Positions 1 to 8,454 of a stretch of 64,000 nt of DNA are shown one piece after another (within the stretch, counting starts at the first letter, position 1; every line of letters begins with the position of its first letter). Location of the stretch: contig NZ_JPOE01000005.1 in assembly GCF_000733775.1 (NCBI RefSeq), positions 310,001 through 374,000 on the forward strand, written 5' to 3'. The notes under the pieces were generated by a model that was given only the letters and a program-made list of their open reading frames with translations, did not search any database and had not been told where the DNA came from. Made by a program: the position numbers and the translations under genes. The DNA comes from Thiomonas sp. FB-Cd (GTDB lineage Bacteria; Pseudomonadota; Gammaproteobacteria; Burkholderiales; Burkholderiaceae_C).

Positions 1-728
1 AGCGACGTGTCGCGCGTCCTGAGGTAATAGGGCCAGACGACAGCACCCACGCTGGTCGTACCGTCGGCCAGCGGAATAAACCAGAACCAGCCATGATCGA
101 ACCAGAAAATCGAGATGTTTCCCTGATCTTTGCCAGCGTGCCATTGCGCCCCGGTGAAATGGGCATAGAGTGCGGCGCTGTTGTGCCTCGGGTTACGACG
201 CTTGAGTTTGAGGCGACTTGCCAAGAAGGTGTCGCGTCCCGAAGCGTCAATGACGTAGCGTGCGCTCCACTCCACTTGGCTTCCGCCCTCGTGCGCGACA
301 CTGACGATTGCGCGCTGTGCGTCCGCGGCAAACTGCACGTCGCGCACCTCGCAGCCCTCCATGACCTGTGCGCCCTTTCGTGCGGCGTTGCGAATCAGGA
401 TGTGGTCGAACTCCGATCGCCTGACCTGATAAGCCATCGGCATGGACTTGTTCCAGGCGTCGGCGAAGGCATACGTTTGCGATTTCTGCGCGTGCCACGG
501 TGACACAAACTCCGCACCCCATTTTTCCATCGCAATTGCTTGAACTTCGTCGGCCACGCCAAGCCTATCCAGCAAGGGCAGATTGGCTGGAAGCAGGGAT
601 TCGCCGATATGAAAGCGCGGGTGCCGGGACTTCTCAATCAGAATCACCTGCAACCCTCGTTCGGCCAACAGGGCCGCGGCAGTCGATCCAGCCGGACCTC
701 CGCCAATGATGAGGGCGTCAACCGACAT
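1..728 (-). CDS. FAD-dependent oxidoreductase, halogenase-like (partial, C-terminus off the left edge)
   Basis: The gene reads leftward from ATG at 728 and leaves the window after about 242 residues, so the C-terminus is missing. Residues 5-18 form an N-terminal Rossmann FAD-binding fold with GGGPAGS at 9-15. A FHIGESLLP segment follows near residue 39, then a QVRRSEFD helix near 101. WFWFIP at 214-219 fits the WxWxIP signature used to recognise flavin-dependent halogenases. That motif also occurs in related oxidoreductases lacking proven halogenase activity, so substrate and reaction are not assigned. Lys69, in EKWGAEF, is a possible counterpart of the halogenase lysine, but I could not align it. 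The HerA-like gene lies 38 bp upstream on the same strand, so the two may be cotranscribed. The family call is firm; the halogenase function is only a possibility. Confidence 0.8.
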   Translation of the reverse strand, partial: MSVDALIIGGGPAGSTAAALLAERGLQVILIEKSRHPRFHIGESLLPANLPLLDRLGVADEVQAIAMEKWGAEFVSPWHAQKSQTYAFADAWNKSMPMAYQVRRSEFDHILIRNAARKGAQVMEGCEVRDVQFAADAQRAIVSVAHEGGSQVEWSARYVIDASGRDTFLASRLKLKRRNPRHNSAALYAHFTGAQWHAGKDQGNISIFWFDHGWFWFIPLADGTTSVGAVVWPYYLRTRDTS

Positions 729-766
729 TTGCGGCAGAGGCTTGCGGCTGCACGGCTGGATATCGG

Positions 767-2257
767 TCAACGCTTGCCACCCAGAAGGCTTCCTAAAACA
801 CCGCGGATGAGTTCGCGCCCGACGGTGCTGCCGATACTGCGAGCGGCTGACTTGGCTAGCGCTTCGAGCATCGAGTCCTTGCGGCCAGTGCCACGACCCA
901 GGCTTCCCAGCCCACCAAGCCAGCCATCGGAAGCCTCACTTGGCTTGGGTGCCCGCGCAAGCCCCTGGCTTTCGGCTATGGACACCCGGCCCTTGAGCAA
1001 TTCATAGGCTGATTCACGGTCCACCGGCTTTTCGTACACCCCCGCAACGAGAGACCCTTGCATCAGGGCACGACGCTCCTCCGGACTGATCGGCCCCATG
1101 CGGCTTCCAGGAGCAAGCATCCAAACCCGCTCCGTGGGCGAAGGCCGCCCCTTCTCGTCGAGCAGCGACACCAGCGCTTCACCCACAGCGAGCTCGGTGA
1201 TGGCCTGGGCGACGTCCAAACCCGGCTTTGGGCGCATGGTTTCAGCCGCCGCTCTCACGGCCTTTTGGTCGCGCGGCGAATAGGCCCGCAGCGCATGCTG
1301 AACGCGGTTGCCGAGCTGGCCGAGCACGCGGTCGGGCATATCAAGGGGATTTTGCGTGATGAAAAAAATCCCGACACCCTTGGACCGGATCAGGCGCACG
1401 ACCTGCTCAATCTTCTCCACGAGCGCCTGCGGGGCGTCCGTGAACAGCAGATGGGCCTCGTCGAAAAAAAACACGAGCTTGGGCTGATTCACATCGCCCA
1501 CCTCGGGCAAACGCTCAAACAGTTCGGACAGCAGCCAAAGCAGAAATGTGGCATACAGGCGGGGCGACTGGTAAAGCCTTTCAGCAGCCAAGATGTTGAT
1601 CATTCCACGACCGCTGCCGTCCCTCTGCATCAAGTCGTCGATGTCGAGCATGGGCTCACCGAAAAACTGTTCGGCGTTCTGCGACTGCAGTTGCAACAGG
1701 CCACGCTGGATGGCGCCGATGCTCGCGGCGCTGATGTTCCCATACTCCGTCGTGAACCGTGGTGCCTCGTCGCCCACATGCTTGAGCATGGCGCGCAGGT
1801 CTTTGAGGTCGAGCAGCAACAAGCCGCCGTCGTCGGCAATCTTGAAGACAAGATTGAGCACTCCGGCCTGCGTCTCATTGAGCTGAAGCAGTCGCGCGAG
1901 CAACAGCGGGCCCATATCCGAGATCGTCGCGCGCACCGGGTGACCCAGCTCGCCGAATACGTCCCAGAGTGTCACGGGGAAAGCGCGCCATTGTGGCTCG
2001 GGCAAACCCAGGCTTTTCAATCGCGCCTCCAGCTTGGGGGTCGGCAGCCCTGCTTGACTGATTCCCGCGAGATCGCCCTTCACGTCGGCCATGAACACAG
2101 GGGTCCCAATGCGAGAAAACGCCTCAGCCAGAACCTGCAGGCTCACCGTCTTGCCACTGCCGGTGGCACCGGTGATGAGGCCATGCCGGTTAGCCATGCT
2201 CGGGAGCAATTGGCATTGCACCGTGCCATGCTGTGCAATGAGTATGGGCTCGGCCAT
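767..2257 (-). CDS. yjgR: HerA-like helicase/ATPase of the DUF853 (YjgR) family
   Basis: This is a 496-residue cytoplasmic P-loop ATPase. The Walker A motif GATGSGKT is at residues 30-37 and the Walker B strand [10 protein letters not shown] at 261-270. The layout and length match the DUF853/YjgR branch of the HerA-FtsK superfamily, whose members are predicted DNA-translocating ATPases of unknown cellular role. The start at 2257 gives [10 protein letters not shown], the usual N-terminus for this family. The C-terminal ~60 residues are Gly/Ser-rich and end in a basic GGKR tail. The nearest divergent gene is yebC on the plus strand, about 200 bp away. A short hairpin (agggcc/ggccct) sits at about 2275-2294 in the shared upstream region. 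Family identity is secure; biological role is not known. Confidence 0.88.
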   Translation of the reverse strand: MAEPILIAQHGTVQCQLLPSMANRHGLITGATGSGKTVSLQVLAEAFSRIGTPVFMADVKGDLAGISQAGLPTPKLEARLKSLGLPEPQWRAFPVTLWDVFGELGHPVRATISDMGPLLLARLLQLNETQAGVLNLVFKIADDGGLLLLDLKDLRAMLKHVGDEAPRFTTEYGNISAASIGAIQRGLLQLQSQNAEQFFGEPMLDIDDLMQRDGSGRGMINILAAERLYQSPRLYATFLLWLLSELFERLPEVGDVNQPKLVFFFDEAHLLFTDAPQALVEKIEQVVRLIRSKGVGIFFITQNPLDMPDRVLGQLGNRVQHALRAYSPRDQKAVRAAAETMRPKPGLDVAQAITELAVGEALVSLLDEKGRPSPTERVWMLAPGSRMGPISPEERRALMQGSLVAGVYEKPVDRESAYELLKGRVSIAESQGLARAPKPSEASDGWLGGLGSLGRGTGRKDSMLEALAKSAARSIGSTVGRELIRGVLGSLLGGKR

Positions 2258-2458
2258 GCGCGATGTCTCCCGGTGAGGGCCGTAAAATGGCCCTTAAGAC
2301 TTAAATTCCCTGGACGGCCAGTCTAACAACGCAAAAATTACCTGTAGAGCCGCCCCGGGTTCGGCGCGCCCTCTTTCGGGAGTGTGTGTCGATTGCAGTC
2401 TGTCTTCTGGGGATTCCACAAAATCGTTAAGGCGCTTCAGCGCCGGGAGAGATCATCT

Positions 2459-3181
2459 ATGGCTGGCCATTCCAAATGGGCCAATATCCAACACCGCAAA
2501 GGCCGCCAGGACGAAAAGCGCGGCAAGGTGTGGACGAAGATCATCCGCGAAGTGACCGTCGCCGCCAAGCTTGGCGGGGGTGATCCGGCGGCCAATCCAC
2601 GCCTGCGCATGGCATTGGACAAGGCGCGCGAAGCCAATATGCCGGCCGACAACCTCAAACGGGCGATTGACCGGGGCACCGGCAACCTCGACGGCGCACA
2701 CTATGAAGAGATCCGCTACGAGGGGTATGGTCCTGGGGGAGCCGCTCTCATCATCGACTGCATGACGGACAACCGCGTGCGCACTGTGGCTGAGGTGCGC
2801 CATGCACTATCGAAGCTCGGCGGCAATCTGGGCACGGAAGGTTCGGTCGCATTCCAGTTCAAGCACTGTGGTCAGTTCCTTTTCGCGCCGGGTACCAGCG
2901 AGGACGCGGTGATGGAGGCTGCTCTGGATGCAGGCGCCGAGGACGTCAACGCACTTGACGACGGGTCCGTGGAAGTCATTTGCGAGCCGGGCGATTTCGA
3001 GGCCGTGCGCAAGGCCTTCGAGGCGGCCGCGCTAAAGCCGGAGCTGGCCGAGCTCGGCATGAAGCCAAGCGTGGAGGTGGAACTCACGGGCGATGACGCC
3101 GAGCGCATGCAAAAGCTCGTGGACGCGCTGGAGGACCTGGACGACGTCCAGCGCGTGGATCACAACGCCATCCTTCCTTGA
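2459..3181 (+). CDS. yebC: YebC/PmpR-family protein (TACO1-like)
   Basis: The 240-residue protein has the conserved N-terminus [14 protein letters not shown] and the three-domain YebC layout at full length. Family members were named as DNA-binding transcriptional regulators (PmpR). More recent work on YebC/TACO1 points to a role in translation of difficult sequences, so the molecular role remains open. ATG 2459 was chosen over an upstream in-frame ATG at 2384. The family N-terminus begins at 2459, and a GGGAGA ribosome-binding site lies about 8 nt before it; the extra 25 residues of the longer version look non-coding. purD follows 25 bp later on the same strand, so the two genes probably form an operon. 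Confidence 0.95.
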   Translation: MAGHSKWANIQHRKGRQDEKRGKVWTKIIREVTVAAKLGGGDPAANPRLRMALDKAREANMPADNLKRAIDRGTGNLDGAHYEEIRYEGYGPGGAALIIDCMTDNRVRTVAEVRHALSKLGGNLGTEGSVAFQFKHCGQFLFAPGTSEDAVMEAALDAGAEDVNALDDGSVEVICEPGDFEAVRKAFEAAALKPELAELGMKPSVEVELTGDDAERMQKLVDALEDLDDVQRVDHNAILP

Positions 3182-3206
3182 CTCCACCTTGCACCCCAGA
3201 ACAACC

Positions 3207-4487
3207 ATGAAAATCCTGGTCATCGGGTCCGGCGGGCGCGAGCATGCCCTGGCCTGGAAACTCGCACAGTCCCCGCGCGTCAAAAAAGTGTTTGTCGCAC
3301 CTGGAAATGGTGGCACGGCGCGGGAAACGAGAGTGGAAAACCTGCCTCTCACCGACATTGCCCAGCTGGCGGATTTCTGTGTTGCCGAGGACATTCATTT
3401 GACGGTGGTCGGCCCCGAATCGCCGCTGGCAGCTGGAATCGTGGACCATTTCCGCATGCGCCGCCTGCGCATTTTCGGACCCACGCAGGGCGCGGCCCAA
3501 CTCGAGAGCTCCAAAGCCTTCGCCAAGGCCTTTATGCAGCGCCACGCCATTCCAACCGCAGACCACCGCACCTTCAGCGACGCGCTCCAGGCTCATGCCT
3601 ATATTGACGAGCGAGGCGGGCCACTCGTGGTCAAGGCAGATGGCCTCGCCGCAGGCAAGGGGGTCGTCGTTGCGCAAACGCCGGACGAGGCTCACGCTGC
3701 TGTCACTGACATGCTTGAGCGCAACACCTATGGCGTGCGGCACGGCGAGGGCGGCGCACGTGTCGTGATTGAAGACTTCCTCCAAGGCGAGGAAGCCAGC
3801 TTCATCGTGCTGGTGGATGGGTGCAATGTCGTCCCTCTTGCTTCAAGCCAGGATCACAAGCGACTGAAAGACGGCGACTTCGGTCCCAACACGGGCGGCA
3901 TGGGCGCGTACTCCCCGGCGCCGGTGGTCACGCCCGAGGTGCACGCGCGTGTGATGCGCGAGATCATCCTGCCCACAGTACAGGCGATGGCCGCTGAAGG
4001 CCACCCCTATACGGGCTTTCTCTATGCAGGACTGATGATTGACGCGCAGGGCCGAGCCAAGACCTTGGAATTCAACTGCCGACTGGGTGATCCTGAAACG
4101 CAACCGATCCTGATGCGCCTGAAAAGCGACCTCGTCTCCGTGCTGGATGCCGCCATTGACGGCCGGCTCGACAAGCTGGAGTTGCAATGGGACAGGCGCA
4201 CGGCGCTGGCCGTTGTCATGGCCGCCAGCGGCTACCCTGAAGCCCCAAGGTTGGGAGACCCCATCACCAGTATTCCCAAGCCGGAAGACGACCTCCGTGT
4301 CTTCCACGCAGGGACCGTGCTCGACCACGACGTCCTGCGCACAAGCGGCGGACGCGTATTGACGGTCACGGCGCTCGGGGACTCGGTGCGCATGGCGCAA
4401 GCCCGCGCCTATGCTGGGGTCAGGCAGATCGCGTTCGACGGAATGCAATTCCGGCAAGACATCGGCTATCGCGCCGTGAAACGCTAG
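3207..4487 (+). CDS. purD: Phosphoribosylamine--glycine ligase (GAR synthetase)
   Basis: PurD joins phosphoribosylamine and glycine with ATP hydrolysis, an early step of de novo purine synthesis in the cytoplasm. The protein has 426 residues, the usual length. The N-terminal domain opens with MKILVIGSGGREHALAWKL, the PurD signature. The ATP-grasp domain follows, with FGPNTGGMGAYSPAP near its middle and the LEFNCRLGDPETQ segment that carries metal ligands. A C-terminal domain completes it. ATG 3207 is preferred over an upstream in-frame start at 3093, which would overlap yebC. The gene lies directly downstream of yebC and is convergent with the CoA-transferase gene. The 114 bp between the two stop codons shows no clear terminator. 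Confidence 0.97.
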   Translation: MKILVIGSGGREHALAWKLAQSPRVKKVFVAPGNGGTARETRVENLPLTDIAQLADFCVAEDIHLTVVGPESPLAAGIVDHFRMRRLRIFGPTQGAAQLESSKAFAKAFMQRHAIPTADHRTFSDALQAHAYIDERGGPLVVKADGLAAGKGVVVAQTPDEAHAAVTDMLERNTYGVRHGEGGARVVIEDFLQGEEASFIVLVDGCNVVPLASSQDHKRLKDGDFGPNTGGMGAYSPAPVVTPEVHARVMREIILPTVQAMAAEGHPYTGFLYAGLMIDAQGRAKTLEFNCRLGDPETQPILMRLKSDLVSVLDAAIDGRLDKLELQWDRRTALAVVMAASGYPEAPRLGDPITSIPKPEDDLRVFHAGTVLDHDVLRTSGGRVLTVTALGDSVRMAQARAYAGVRQIAFDGMQFRQDIGYRAVKR

Positions 4488-4601
4488 GCGGCGCCGTGCC
4501 AGGGCTCGCCCAGACAGGCCATGGCGCCCGTCTCGGGCAAACACGGTTAGCGCGAGGATGGGCTGGCGCAATCGCCTAACACGCATCCAGCGGGCATGCG
4601 C

Positions 4602-5861
4602 TCAGATAACGCCGTCTTCACGCAGCGCCGCAATTTGTGCGCCGTCCAACCCCAACTCGCGCAGCACTTCATCGTTGTGCGCTCCGAGCTCGGGACCGAG
4701 CCAACGGGTGCCGCCGGGTGTCACCGACAGGCGCGGGGCAGGAGCCGGAATGTCCACCGGCTGGCCGTCCGCCAGCCGGTGGTGCTCGAACATGCCACGC
4801 GACTGAAATTGCGGGTCGGCGGCAATATCGGCAATGCTGTAAATGCGGCTGCTCGGCACGTCCGCGCTGCGCATGGCCTGCACGATTGCCTCGGCGTCTT
4901 GCAAGCCCGCCCAGCTTTGGATGGCTGCATCAATCGCCGCCGCCTGTTGCATTCGCCCCGGGTTGTTGGCCAACGCCGGGTCCTCGGCCATGTCCAGCCG
5001 GCCGATGGCTCGCATCAAACGCTTGAATATGGCATCCCCATTGCCTGAGATCTGCACCCACTCACCGCCTTTGCTTCGGTACACATTCGACGGCACGATG
5101 CCCGGAATGCTCGTTCCGGTGCGCTCGCGCACAATGCCCGCGGCACTGTACTCCATGAGCGTGCTTTCCATCATGTTGAACACGCTCTCGGTCAATGCCA
5201 CATCCACCACTTGGCCAATTCCGCCCGCCCTGCCCGTGTGGCGACCGCCGGTGGCATCGCGGTGGCGCAGCCCCATGAGCGCGCCAATGACCGCATGCAA
5301 GGCGGCGATCGAATCGCCAAGCGATAGATTGGCGCGCATCGGCGGCCGGTCCAGGTCGCCCGTGACGTAACGCATGCCGCCCATGGCTTCGGCTATGGCG
5401 CCGAACCCCGGCTGGTTGCACATCGGCCCAGTCTGTCCGAAGCCTGAGATGCGCACCATCACGAGGCTGGGGTTGACGGCCCGCAAGTCATCCCAGCCCA
5501 GGCCCAGCTTTTCCAGCGCCCCGGGGCGCATGTTCTCAACCACCACGTCGGCCCGCTCCACAAGACGCCGTACGATGTCTCGCCCTCGTTGATCTTTGAG
5601 GTCAACGCTGATGCACCGCTTGTTCCGCGCCTGCGCACTCCACCAGAGCGATGTCCCCTGGTGGAGTTGGCGCCAAGTGCGCAGCGGATCGCCGCCGGGG
5701 TTCGAACCGCGTGGCGGGGGCTCGACCTTGATCACGTCCGCGCCAAATTCTGCCAAGATTCGCGTGGCAAAAGGCCCGGCGATAAGGCTGCCAAGCTCAA
5801 CCACGCGCACACCGGCAAGCGGCCCTTGTGTGGTGCCTGCAACAGCTGCGGACTCAAGCAT
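4602..5861 (-). CDS. Class III (CaiB/BaiF) CoA-transferase
   Basis: The 419-residue protein belongs to the formyl-CoA transferase/CaiB-BaiF family, which moves CoA between carboxylic acids. It has the typical start LAGVRVVELGSLIAGPFA, then FGADVIKVEPP, and NMRPGALEKLGLGWDDL at about residues 115-132. RISGFGQTGP follows before a C-terminal domain with IPGIVPSNVYR. The acyl substrate cannot be read from the sequence; formyl-, succinyl- and carnitine-type enzymes share these motifs. ATG 5861 overlaps the end of the upstream MAPEG gene by 8 bp, which suggests translational coupling. No strong Shine-Dalgarno sequence is visible before this ATG, which fits coupling. The specific name is left open. 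Confidence 0.9.
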   Translation of the reverse strand: MLESAAVAGTTQGPLAGVRVVELGSLIAGPFATRILAEFGADVIKVEPPPRGSNPGGDPLRTWRQLHQGTSLWWSAQARNKRCISVDLKDQRGRDIVRRLVERADVVVENMRPGALEKLGLGWDDLRAVNPSLVMVRISGFGQTGPMCNQPGFGAIAEAMGGMRYVTGDLDRPPMRANLSLGDSIAALHAVIGALMGLRHRDATGGRHTGRAGGIGQVVDVALTESVFNMMESTLMEYSAAGIVRERTGTSIPGIVPSNVYRSKGGEWVQISGNGDAIFKRLMRAIGRLDMAEDPALANNPGRMQQAAAIDAAIQSWAGLQDAEAIVQAMRSADVPSSRIYSIADIAADPQFQSRGMFEHHRLADGQPVDIPAPAPRLSVTPGGTRWLGPELGAHNDEVLRELGLDGAQIAALREDGVI

Positions 5862-6252
5862 AGAACGGGGAAAACAACAGCGCGATGTTGACGGCCAGCG
5901 CGATTGACCACACCAACGAACGCAAACTTGCGTGATCGTTCACGTAAAGCCAGATGTAGAAGCAGCGCAGGATGATCCACGCCACCAGCAGGCCATTGAT
6001 CGCGGTGAGATTTGCGTGGGCAAATAGCGCGAACAGCGCAGCCGCGAAGAGAAACGGCAGCGCTTCGAACGAATTGGACTGCGCCGCGTTCGCGCGCCTT
6101 CGTCGCGGGTCCGGGTTTTGTTCGAGCCAGACGCGTGGCTCGCGATTGTCATAGCGATGATCGCGGGCCCGGAATGCGCCAGACTTGGCGATCCCCGCTG
6201 CCAGGATCGGCAATTGCGAAGCAATGAGCAGCAAAGCAGCGGTCAGCAGCAT
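5854..6252 (-). CDS. MAPEG-family membrane protein
   Basis: This is a 132-residue integral membrane protein. A hydrophobic N-terminal helix is followed by a charged segment with NREPRVWLEQN. Then comes the MAPEG hallmark NSFEALPFLFAAALFA, and two more hydrophobic helices. The family includes glutathione-dependent membrane enzymes of eukaryotes. Bacterial members of this size are mostly uncharacterised, and glutathione-transferase activity here would be an assumption. Its 3' end overlaps the start of the CoA-transferase gene by 8 bp, so the two are almost certainly cotranscribed. The transporter gene ends 105 bp downstream of nothing on this strand's promoter side, at 6358, leaving a short upstream space for a promoter. 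Confidence 0.87.
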   Translation of the reverse strand: MLLTAALLLIASQLPILAAGIAKSGAFRARDHRYDNREPRVWLEQNPDPRRRRANAAQSNSFEALPFLFAAALFALFAHANLTAINGLLVAWIILRCFYIWLYVNDHASLRSLVWSIALAVNIALLFSPFYA

Positions 6253-6357
6253 GTGCGTGTCTCGGGCGGTGGCGACTTCGCGTTAGGGTTCCGCACGCCA
6301 CGGACCGGCGATCCTGGTCCGTGGCGTGTGCATGCACACGTCCGCAACTACGACTAC

Positions 6358-7899
6358 TTAGCCGACATAGTCGGCTGCAACAGTGGCATCCCGATCATTT
6401 GCCATGCCCACGACGCGAAGCGCAATGGTGGCCACGATCGCCACGGCAAAGTTGAGGATCAGCGCATACAGGCCGATATAGGCCGGAATGACCATGCCGG
6501 CAATGTGCAGCGCATAACCCGATTTCTGGAATCCGGTGAGCGAAGCAGCCCAAATGCCCCAAGCCAAGCCGCTCGCCCAACCCAGCAACAGCGCCTTCGG
6601 GTCGAACCAGCGCGTATAGATGCCCGAGACAATCGCCGGCAGGGTCTGCAGGATCAGTATCCCGCCCAGCAGTTGAAGCTGGATGGCGTAAGTCAGGGGC
6701 AGAAAGACGATAAACAGAAGCGCCCCGAACTTGACGATCAGCGACACCAGTTTGGCCATGTCGGTTTCCTTTTGAACCGAGCACTTCGGATTGATGTACG
6801 GCTTGTAGATATTGCGTGTGAACAGGTTGGCAGCTGCAATCGACATGATGGCTGCAGGCACCAGCGCGCCGATGGCCACTGCCGCGAAACCCACGCCGAC
6901 AAACCAGCTCGGAAAGAAGTGCAGCAGCAGGCCCGGCATGGCAAACTGCGGGCCATACTGTTTGAAGTACGGCGCCAATTCAGGCAGCTTCGCGATGCCC
7001 GATGCATAAGCCACATAGCCCAGCATGGCAATGAGGCCGAGCATGAAGGAATACGCTGGCAGGAACACCCAGTTGCGCCGCAGCGTGTTGGGTCCTTTGG
7101 CAGCCAGCACCGCGGTCGTCGAGTGCGGGTACAGCATCAGCGCCAGCGCCGATCCAAAAGCCAGGGTGCCATAGAAGGAGACCAACCCGGTGTTTCCGTC
7201 CTTGATCGGCGGCAGCAGCAGATGCGCCTTTGGAATGGCGGCGAAAATGTTGCCAAAGCCGCCCAACTTGATCGGGACGACGATGATGAGCGCGATGACC
7301 GTGACATACACGAGCAAATCCTTCACCACCGCGATCGATGCCGGGGCGCGCAAACCGCTTGTGTAGGTGAACGCCGCCAGGATGACGAAGGCGATGACGA
7401 GTGGCACGTCGCCAAGCAGGCCATGCGCCGTTGGAAAACCCAGACCGCCGATCACCACCTGGATGCCCACGAGCTGCAGCGCAATGTACGGCATCGTGGC
7501 AACGATGCCCGTGAGGGCGACGGCCAGAGCCAGCCCTTGGCTGCCATAGCGGCCAGCCACGAAGTCCGACGCCGTGATGTAGTTGTGCTTGCGTGCCACG
7601 ACCCACAGGCGCGGCAGAATGGCAAACACAAGGGGGTACACCACAACCGTGTAGGGCAGCGCGAAAAAGCCGAGGGCTCCTGCGCCAAACACGAGGGCCG
7701 GCACGGCGATGAAGGTGTAGGCGGTGTACAGATCGCCGCCAATCAGGAACCAGGTGATCCAGGTGCCGAAGCGGCGCCCACCCAGGCCCCACTCGTGCAA
7801 ATGGCTCATGTCACCCTTGCGCCAGTGCGCCGAGATGAAGCCAATGACGGTGATGAAGACGAACAGCGCCACGAAAACGACGGTTGCGACAATGTTCAT
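6358..7899 (-). CDS. Sodium:solute symporter (SSF family), MctP-like permease
   Basis: The 513-residue protein is very hydrophobic with about 13 predicted membrane helices, typical of the solute:sodium symporter family. A charged loop WRKGDMSHLHEWGLGGRRFG follows the first helix. The next segment, including TASDFVAGRYGS, is characteristic of the MctP/PanF side of the family. ATG 7899 was chosen because the family N-terminus (hydrophobic MNIVATVVFVALFVFI) begins there. An in-frame extension to 8253 would run through the small upstream gene and lacks transporter sequence. The DUF3311 gene ends only 4 bp upstream, the usual pairing for rhizobial MctP-like monocarboxylate permeases. Lactate, pyruvate or a similar acid is therefore a reasonable but unproven substrate. 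Confidence 0.9.
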   Translation of the reverse strand: MNIVATVVFVALFVFITVIGFISAHWRKGDMSHLHEWGLGGRRFGTWITWFLIGGDLYTAYTFIAVPALVFGAGALGFFALPYTVVVYPLVFAILPRLWVVARKHNYITASDFVAGRYGSQGLALAVALTGIVATMPYIALQLVGIQVVIGGLGFPTAHGLLGDVPLVIAFVILAAFTYTSGLRAPASIAVVKDLLVYVTVIALIIVVPIKLGGFGNIFAAIPKAHLLLPPIKDGNTGLVSFYGTLAFGSALALMLYPHSTTAVLAAKGPNTLRRNWVFLPAYSFMLGLIAMLGYVAYASGIAKLPELAPYFKQYGPQFAMPGLLLHFFPSWFVGVGFAAVAIGALVPAAIMSIAAANLFTRNIYKPYINPKCSVQKETDMAKLVSLIVKFGALLFIVFLPLTYAIQLQLLGGILILQTLPAIVSGIYTRWFDPKALLLGWASGLAWGIWAASLTGFQKSGYALHIAGMVIPAYIGLYALILNFAVAIVATIALRVVGMANDRDATVAADYVG

Positions 7900-7903
7900 G
7901 GCT

Positions 7904-8125
7904 TCAGTCTCCGCTTCCGGGGGGCACAACCATCTTGTAAACAATGGCGATGAAGACTCCCGACACTGGCACCCAGATGAGTTGCCACCAGTAGAAGAAC
8001 GGAATGCCGAAGAGGCTCGGCTCGAGCGTGTTGTAGAACGGCACGACGAGTACAGCAATGCATGGGATTGCCAGCAGAATGACCTGCAGCAACCCCAGCT
8101 TGCGCACTGGGCTTGGATTGGACAT
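7904..8125 (-). CDS. DUF3311 small membrane protein, SSF transporter partner
   Basis: The 73-residue protein has two hydrophobic helices, around residues 12-32 and 40-60, connected by a short loop with NTLEPSLFGIPFFYWWQL. It ends in a PPGSGD tail. This is the DUF3311 layout. Such proteins are commonly encoded directly before SSF permeases and are assumed to be small accessory subunits. ATG 8125 is chosen because GGAGA lies 8 nt before it; a 15-residue extension to 8170 has no ribosome-binding site. The 4-bp gap to the permease gene indicates one transcript. Its biochemical role is not known. Confidence 0.87.
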   Translation of the reverse strand: MSNPSPVRKLGLLQVILLAIPCIAVLVVPFYNTLEPSLFGIPFFYWWQLIWVPVSGVFIAIVYKMVVPPGSGD

Positions 8126-8454
8126 GGAAGCTGTCTCCGAAGTGAAAAGGTTGCGGGATCTTCCGCACAACCAACGTGTTTGGCGCAGCGATGCCGCAGC
8201 CGTGCAAGTTCGTCAAAGATTACCGGCGAAACCGACAAAACGAAGTGACACAACGTGTGGTATGTAACTATCAGTTACTGAATAAGGGTTTAACCGTATG
8301 AGCTTGCAGCCTCGACGCCACATTGTGGGGATTGGCTGGTGCCCGTTGGAGCCGAGTGGTGAATGGTCAATGCCCGAGGCTCGAGGCTCGAGGCCCGAGG
8401 CCCGAGGCTTGAGCCTCGCGCCATAGCACCCGCATGCACCCCAAGCTTGTCTTC
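8126..8454. other. Gene-free stretch between the DUF3311 gene and hrpA
   Basis: No convincing gene lies here. On the minus strand it should carry the promoter of the DUF3311-symporter pair. A 15-bp inverted repeat, GTAAC-TATCA-GTTAC, lies at 8264-8278 and could be an operator. The hrpA-proximal part holds a 7-bp tandem repeat, listed separately. No T-run terminator for hrpA is evident. Confidence 0.6.
8373..8414. repeat. Six tandem 7-bp units (consensus CCCGAGG)
   Basis: Six head-to-tail 7-mers run from 8373 to 8414: cccgagg, ctcgagg, ctcgagg, cccgagg, cccgagg, cttgagc. They lie about 40 bp past the hrpA stop codon on its downstream side. The unit is too short for CRISPR and has no spacers. 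It looks like a simple-sequence microsatellite that could vary in copy number. The array is partly self-complementary, so it could also fold as a 3' hairpin for hrpA mRNA. Confidence 0.85.

Noticed and set aside
6118..7953. Long plus-strand open frame (611 codons) opposite the SSF permease gene
   Set aside because: It mirrors a well-supported transporter, has Arg/His/Gln-rich low-complexity composition and no recognisable domain; this is normal for the antisense frame of GC-rich genes.
8373..8414. Tandem 7-bp repeats as a CRISPR array
   Set aside because: Units are far too short, directly adjacent without spacers, and no cas genes are present.
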